DNA of 7,094 bases, from positions 1-7,094 of the forward strand of contig VAXF01000149.1 of NCBI GenBank assembly GCA_005888395.1, read 5' to 3'. Positions 5,939 through 7,094 of the stretch are shown piece by piece; positions within the stretch are counted from its first letter, which is position 1; the number at the start of each line of letters is the position of its first letter. This stretch comes from Actinomycetota bacterium. GTDB lineage: Bacteria > Actinomycetota > Acidimicrobiia > Acidimicrobiales > AC-25. A model generated the notes under the pieces. The model ran no database searches. It was not told where the DNA came from and was given only the letters and a program-made list of their open reading frames with translations. The position numbers and the translations under genes are program-made.

Positions 5939-6517
5939 TTGGCCGTGCGCGTCGTCGTCGCCGAGGACGAGGGGATCATCCGCCTCGATCTCAAGGAGAT
6001 CCTCCAGGAGGAGGGCTACGAGGTCGTGGGTGAGACGGGGCGCGGCGACGAGGCCGTCGACCTCGTCAAGCAGCTCGAGCCCGACCTCGCCATCCTCGAC
6101 ATCAAGATGCCGGGGATGGACGGGCTCGCTGCCGCTCGCGAGATCGCGGGCGAACGCCGTGCCGCAGTGCTCCTCCTGACCGCGTTCAGCCAGCGCGACC
6201 TCGTCGAGCAGGCGCGTGACGCCGGCGCGCTCGCGTACCTCGTGAAGCCGTTCCAGCGCAACGAGCTGGTCGCCGCGCTCGAGGTGGCGCTCGGCCGTTT
6301 CCGCGAGCTCAAGGCGCTCGAGAGCGAGGTCAAGGGGTTGGAGGACGCGCTGGAGACGCGAAAGGTCGTCGACCGCGCCAAGGGCACGCTGATGGACCGG
6401 TGGAAGCTCTCTGAGGCCGACGCGTTCACGTTCATCCGGACCAAGGCCATGCAGCAGCGCGTCACCCTGAAGCAGGTCGGGCAGCAGATCCTCGACGGCC
6501 AGCTGACACCCGAGTAA
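5939..6517 (+). CDS. ANTAR-domain response regulator, PdtaR-like
   Basis: A 192-aa response regulator with an N-terminal receiver (about 3-118) and a C-terminal ANTAR RNA-binding domain (about 128-186), the architecture of mycobacterial PdtaR (Rv1626). Receiver residues seen: acidic pocket E9/D10, phosphoacceptor D54 in LDIKMPGMDG, T81 in LLLTAF and K103 in LVKPF. ANTAR signature: RKVVDRAKGTLM (141-152) followed by LSEADAFTFIRTKAMQQRVTL. Proteins of this class, once phosphorylated by a histidine kinase, bind paired RNA hairpins and prevent transcription termination. The cognate kinase (PdtaS-like) is not in this window. Start TTG 5939 has a GGAGGA site 10 nt upstream; GTG 5945 would remove only two residues. 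It lies 21 bp downstream of the coiled-coil gene, probably in the same operon. The gene is intact; its first ~30 bp are also present as a stub at 5121. Confidence 0.94.
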   Translation: MAVRVVVAEDEGIIRLDLKEILQEEGYEVVGETGRGDEAVDLVKQLEPDLAILDIKMPGMDGLAAAREIAGERRAAVLLLTAFSQRDLVEQARDAGALAYLVKPFQRNELVAALEVALGRFRELKALESEVKGLEDALETRKVVDRAKGTLMDRWKLSEADAFTFIRTKAMQQRVTLKQVGQQILDGQLTPE

Positions 6518-6520
6518 TTC

Positions 6521-6563
6521 TGCCGGCCGCTCGCGCCGGCGAAGCCGGCCACTTCGGCTGGCA
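6521..6563 (+). terminator. Nested hairpins after the response regulator
   Basis: TGCCGGCC (6521-6528) pairs with GGCTGGCA (6556-6563) through 8 bp with one G-U, enclosing a perfect hairpin GCCGGC-GAA-GCCGGC (6535-6549). An alternative fold pairs 6544-6550 with 6556-6562 around ACTTC. It starts 3 nt after the TAA stop. There is no U-run, so intrinsic termination is plausible but not certain. Confidence 0.5.
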
Positions 6564-6620
6564 GCAAGAAGGCTTTCAGCGCGAGGAGGAGGGCTTTGCC
6601 CGACGACGAGCACGATTGGC
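6564..6620. other. Non-coding spacer between two convergent terminator hairpins
   Basis: Apart from a small GGGC-TTT-GCCC hairpin (6591-6601), I see no gene or further signal between the two hairpins that face the convergent genes. Confidence 0.4.
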
Positions 6621-6649
6621 TCGCCCGAGAAGCTTCGCTTCGAGGGCGA
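6621..6649 (-). terminator. Long hairpin after the DtxR-family gene
   Basis: TCGCCC (6621-6626) pairs with GGGCGA (6644-6649), and GAAGC (6629-6633) with GCTTC (6637-6641) around a TTC loop. The two stems are separated by a symmetric GA/GA pair of mismatches that could form sheared G-A pairs. On the minus strand it starts 4 nt after the TGA at 6654. No clear U-run follows. It is the likely terminator of the repressor gene and perhaps works on both strands. Confidence 0.55.
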
Positions 6650-6653
6650 AATC

Positions 6654-7094
6654 TCAGGCGCCGGCGACGAACAGCTGGCGCGCGAGGGCGGGGCTGAGGG
6701 CGATCGTGCCGGTGCCGACGTCGACGGTGAGCGTGCCGTCGGGCGCCTTGGCCCGCACCTCGGCGTCGGTGCCCGGGATGAACCCGTTGACGCTGAGGTA
6801 GGTGAGCGACTCGAGGTCGATCTCGACCTGCTCCGTGACCCGCTCGAGGCGCACGTGGTCGCCGGGCTCGGAGTCGGAGAGCGCATGCAGCTCGCGATCG
6901 AGCGGACCGGCGCCCGGGATCGGGTTGCCGTGGGGGCAGGTCGTCGGGTTCTCGAGCAGCTCGACGAGGCGCGCCTCGACGTCGTCGGAGATCACGTGCT
7001 CCCACCGGCACGCCTCGGCGTGGATCTTGTGCCACTCCAGGCCGATGACGTCGACCAGGAGGCGCTCGGCGAGCCGGTGCTTGCGCACCACGCT
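6654..7094 (-). CDS. DtxR/IdeR-family metal-dependent repressor (N terminus outside the window)
   Basis: About 146 C-terminal residues of a metal-dependent transcriptional repressor; the frame runs off the right edge, so the helix-turn-helix domain is missing. Counting from GTG 7091, the dimerisation-domain ligands H5, E9, H24, C28, E31 and H32 (in RKHRLAE and KIHAEACRWEH) are spaced exactly as IdeR H79, E83, H98, C102, E105 and H106. The missing N terminus is then about 74 residues and the full protein about 219. NPTTCPHGNPIPG (49-61) is the family signature. Residues ~65-145 form the SH3/FeoA-like domain. With Cys at the position of C102 and GNPIPG, it resembles Fe(II)-sensing IdeR/DtxR more than MntR, but metal specificity cannot be settled here. 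In the SH3 domain TEQVE has Glu where IdeR has Gln175. It is convergent with the response regulator. Confidence 0.92.
   Translation of the reverse strand, partial: SVVRKHRLAERLLVDVIGLEWHKIHAEACRWEHVISDDVEARLVELLENPTTCPHGNPIPGAGPLDRELHALSDSEPGDHVRLERVTEQVEIDLESLTYLSVNGFIPGTDAEVRAKAPDGTLTVDVGTGTIALSPALARQLFVAGA

Larger units (their letters stand above)
5151..5968. repeat. 818-bp tandem duplication, copy 2
   Basis: Second copy of the unit at 4333-5150, directly abutting it in the same orientation. At its left edge the malQ 5' fragment is cut off; at its right edge it runs smoothly into the intact response regulator. With no base differences found over 820 bp, the duplication is either very young, kept uniform by recombination, or an assembly error. 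Confidence 0.97.

Noticed and set aside
4333..5968. Duplicated unit as a transposable element or integrated cassette
   Set aside because: No transposase or integrase, no terminal inverted repeats and no target-site duplication; both ends lie inside ordinary genes that share microhomology.
5627..6886. 419-aa minus-strand open frame across the response regulator and spacer
   Set aside because: It is antisense to two supported genes and crosses two hairpins; its Leu/Arg/Glu-rich sequence resembles no protein family.
1..7094. CRISPR array, tRNA/rRNA genes, or a defence island
   Set aside because: No short regularly spaced repeats, no recognisable RNA-gene sequence, and no nuclease, methylase or toxin-antitoxin motifs were seen.

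Overview
The window is about 70% G+C. It carries a PknB-type membrane Ser/Thr kinase, a PdtaR-type ANTAR response regulator and a DtxR/IdeR-type metalloregulator with a C-terminal SH3/FeoA-like domain. Several genes have a TANNNT -10 hexamer 6-9 nt before the start codon, the layout of leaderless actinobacterial transcripts. This combination points to an actinobacterium (Actinomycetota). A deep-branching class such as Acidimicrobiia is possible, but the sequence alone does not fix it.

Layout. 8-1372 (-): transmembrane Ser/Thr protein kinase. A 54-bp divergent promoter region separates it from 1427-2581 (+), a class C beta-lactamase-like serine hydrolase/esterase. This converges, with a 9-bp gap and a shared hairpin, on 2591-3328 (-), a glyoxalase-II/YcbL-like metallo-hydrolase. 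That gene lies 11 bp downstream of 3340-4788 (-), a GH77 4-alpha-glucanotransferase (MalQ). Divergent from malQ is a two-gene unit: a 97-aa predicted coiled-coil protein and the ANTAR response regulator (5939-6517). A 136-bp hairpin-rich spacer then separates the regulator from a convergent DtxR-family repressor cut by the window edge (6654-7094, -).

The main anomaly is a perfect direct tandem duplication with an 818-bp period (4333-5150 and 5151-5968; identity runs 820 bp). The unit holds the first ~480 bp of malQ, the divergent promoter, the whole coiled-coil gene and the first ~30 bp of the response regulator. Because it is a head-to-tail duplication, one intact malQ and one intact response regulator survive at the outer edges. 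The interior holds a second intact coiled-coil gene, a 5' malQ fragment and a 5' response-regulator stub, fused antisense to each other at the junction. The ancestral junction partners share an imperfect 16-bp microhomology. The two copies show no differences, so the event is either very recent or an assembly artefact.

No mobile element, CRISPR array, tRNA or rRNA is visible. Apart from the coiled-coil/response-regulator pair and the malQ/metallo-hydrolase pair, the genes look like ordinary chromosomal neighbours. I do not see a defence or biosynthetic system.
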